From positions 1 through 54,552 of the forward strand of contig JAEINR010000033.1 of the NCBI GenBank assembly GCA_016342325.1: DNA of 54,552 nucleotides. The letters are read 5' to 3'. Source of the DNA: Desulfobacterium sp. Lineage in GTDB: Bacteria; Desulfobacterota; Desulfobacteria; Desulfobacterales; Desulfobacteraceae. This document shows, piece by piece, positions 54,000 through 54,552 of this stretch (position 1 is its first letter; each line of letters opens with the position of its first letter). Made by a program: the position numbers and the translations under genes. The notes beneath the pieces are model-generated. The model did no database searches and had not been told where the DNA came from. It worked only from the letters and a program-made list of their open reading frames with translations.

Positions 54000-54488
54000 A
54001 TGTCACTTGAACAACTGGACAAGGCACTTGAAAAGGAGATCATGGCACTTCGGTCCCAGGGCCGGGCCAAGGCGGACGAACGGGTGATCACGGGGGTCGT
54101 TCCGCCTTCGGGGGAAAGGGGGCCCAGGTATCGCCTGGAAGGAATTGACAGGGCGTTTCTCCGCATGAATTCCAACTCCTATCTTTCTCTCTCCAACCAT
54201 CCCCGGCTGATCCGGGCCGCGGATGAGGCCACACGAGACTTTGGCGTGGGGCCGGGGGCGGTGCGCTTCATCAACGGCACCTTTGTTCACCACCGGGATC
54301 TTGAAACCGGGGTGGCCCGGTTTGTGGGGAAGCCGGCGGCCAAAATTTTCAACTCGGCGTATACAGCCAACTGCGGTCTTGCCTTGACCGTGTCCACGCC
54401 CAAGACCCACTGGATCGGCGACCAGCTGAACCACAACAGTATCATCCGGGCCATGCGCATTGCCAATGTGCCAAGCCCTAACGAATAA
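54000..54488 (+). pseudogene. Broken 5' part of an AONS/KBL-like PLP-dependent acyltransferase
   Basis: 162 residues ending at TAA (54486-54488). The first ~155 residues match the alpha-oxoamine synthase family (8-amino-7-oxononanoate synthase, 2-amino-3-ketobutyrate ligase): MNSNSYLSLSNHPRLI, AVRFINGTFVHHRDLE, GDQLNHNSIIRAMRIANVP. The PLP-binding Lys and the second half are missing. After the TAA, TAG (54492) and TGA (54501) follow in the same frame, then NHDLIRLLDKPGV, which looks like the next family segment. Start at 54000 with GGAGGGG upstream. Either a recent frameshift pseudogene or a sequence error; the rest lies outside the window. Confidence 0.6.
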
Positions 54489-54552
54489 GGATAGATCGTG
54501 TGAGGAACGAACCACGATCTTATCCGGTTGTTGGACAAGCCCGGTGTTTTAA

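Noticed and set aside
54486-54494. Pyrrolysine or selenocysteine readthrough of TAG/TGA
   Set aside because: A TAA comes first, so readthrough cannot explain the interruption.
54498-54552. GTGTG resembling a group II intron 5' end at the broken AONS-like gene
   Set aside because: The stop codon precedes it and the following bases look like continuing homology, so an intron is not needed.
54525-54552. GGACAAGCC at the right edge as another copy of the dispersed element
   Set aside because: Only nine bases match and they fit a coding frame; the CCAAAATAA half cannot be seen.

Overview
The window looks like a chromosomal segment of an anaerobic, probably sulfate-reducing member of the Desulfobacterota (Desulfobacterales-like). 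This is inferred from gene content, not from a marker gene: an NfnAB-type electron-bifurcating transhydrogenase next to a CooT-like nickel protein, two fatty-acid activation/dehydrogenation modules under TetR regulators, a CoA-transferase fused to a GNAT acetyltransferase, and several PAS/GGDEF/hybrid-kinase signalling genes. I see no rRNA or tRNA gene, no CRISPR array and no intact insertion sequence or prophage.

Layout. 0.1-5.7 kb (minus): TetR, DmdC-like acyl-CoA dehydrogenase, thiolase and acyl-CoA synthetase, an apparent operon for fatty-acid or acyl-CoA oxidation. 6-8.4 kb: single housekeeping-type enzymes (RibD/DHFR-like reductase, HAD phosphatase, metallo-beta-lactamase-fold hydrolase). 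8.6-13 kb: nfnA-nfnB (plus), then the minus-strand pairs CooT/DUF3842 and SRPBCC/LolA-like. 13.3-16.7 kb (plus): an FAD oxidoreductase and the CoA-transferase/GNAT fusion, closed by a strong bidirectional hairpin. 16.7-21.4 kb (minus): a second TetR / acyl-CoA dehydrogenase / acyl-CoA synthetase module with the same gene order as the first. 21.5-26.9 kb (plus): a Dus-family tRNA enzyme, then an SPFH membrane protein immediately followed by a 1100-residue protein with two AAA+ modules and a Lon-type protease domain. 27-34.7 kb (minus): a translationally coupled signalling operon of TonB-dependent receptor, YfiR-like periplasmic protein, CHASE8-type hybrid histidine kinase and REC-PAS-GGDEF-EAL protein. 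34.8-36.7 kb (minus): a sodium/solute symporter with a small membrane partner. 37.5-45 kb: a small membrane protein plus secreted protein of unknown function, an alpha/beta hydrolase, and a second TonB receptor directly downstream of a stand-alone YcaO protein, with an MFS exporter upstream. 45-54.5 kb: uvrA, a DUF1848 protein whose cysteine motif lies at its C-terminus, dusB, a cNMP/HDOD protein, PspA with a YbjN-like neighbour, a small HTH-like protein, and the broken 5' part of a PLP-dependent acyltransferase (AONS/KBL type) at the right edge.

The features most worth following up are: the SPFH + AAA-AAA-Lon pair, which resembles the HflKC-FtsH arrangement in outline but with a different protease; the TonB/YfiR/CHASE8-kinase/diguanylate operon; the YcaO-TonB pair; and a dispersed ~65-bp intergenic hairpin element present in four copies plus one half copy (3128, 7347, 37184, 37259 and, inverted, 11121). 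Small tandem repeats occur at 18755, 48071 and 49441.
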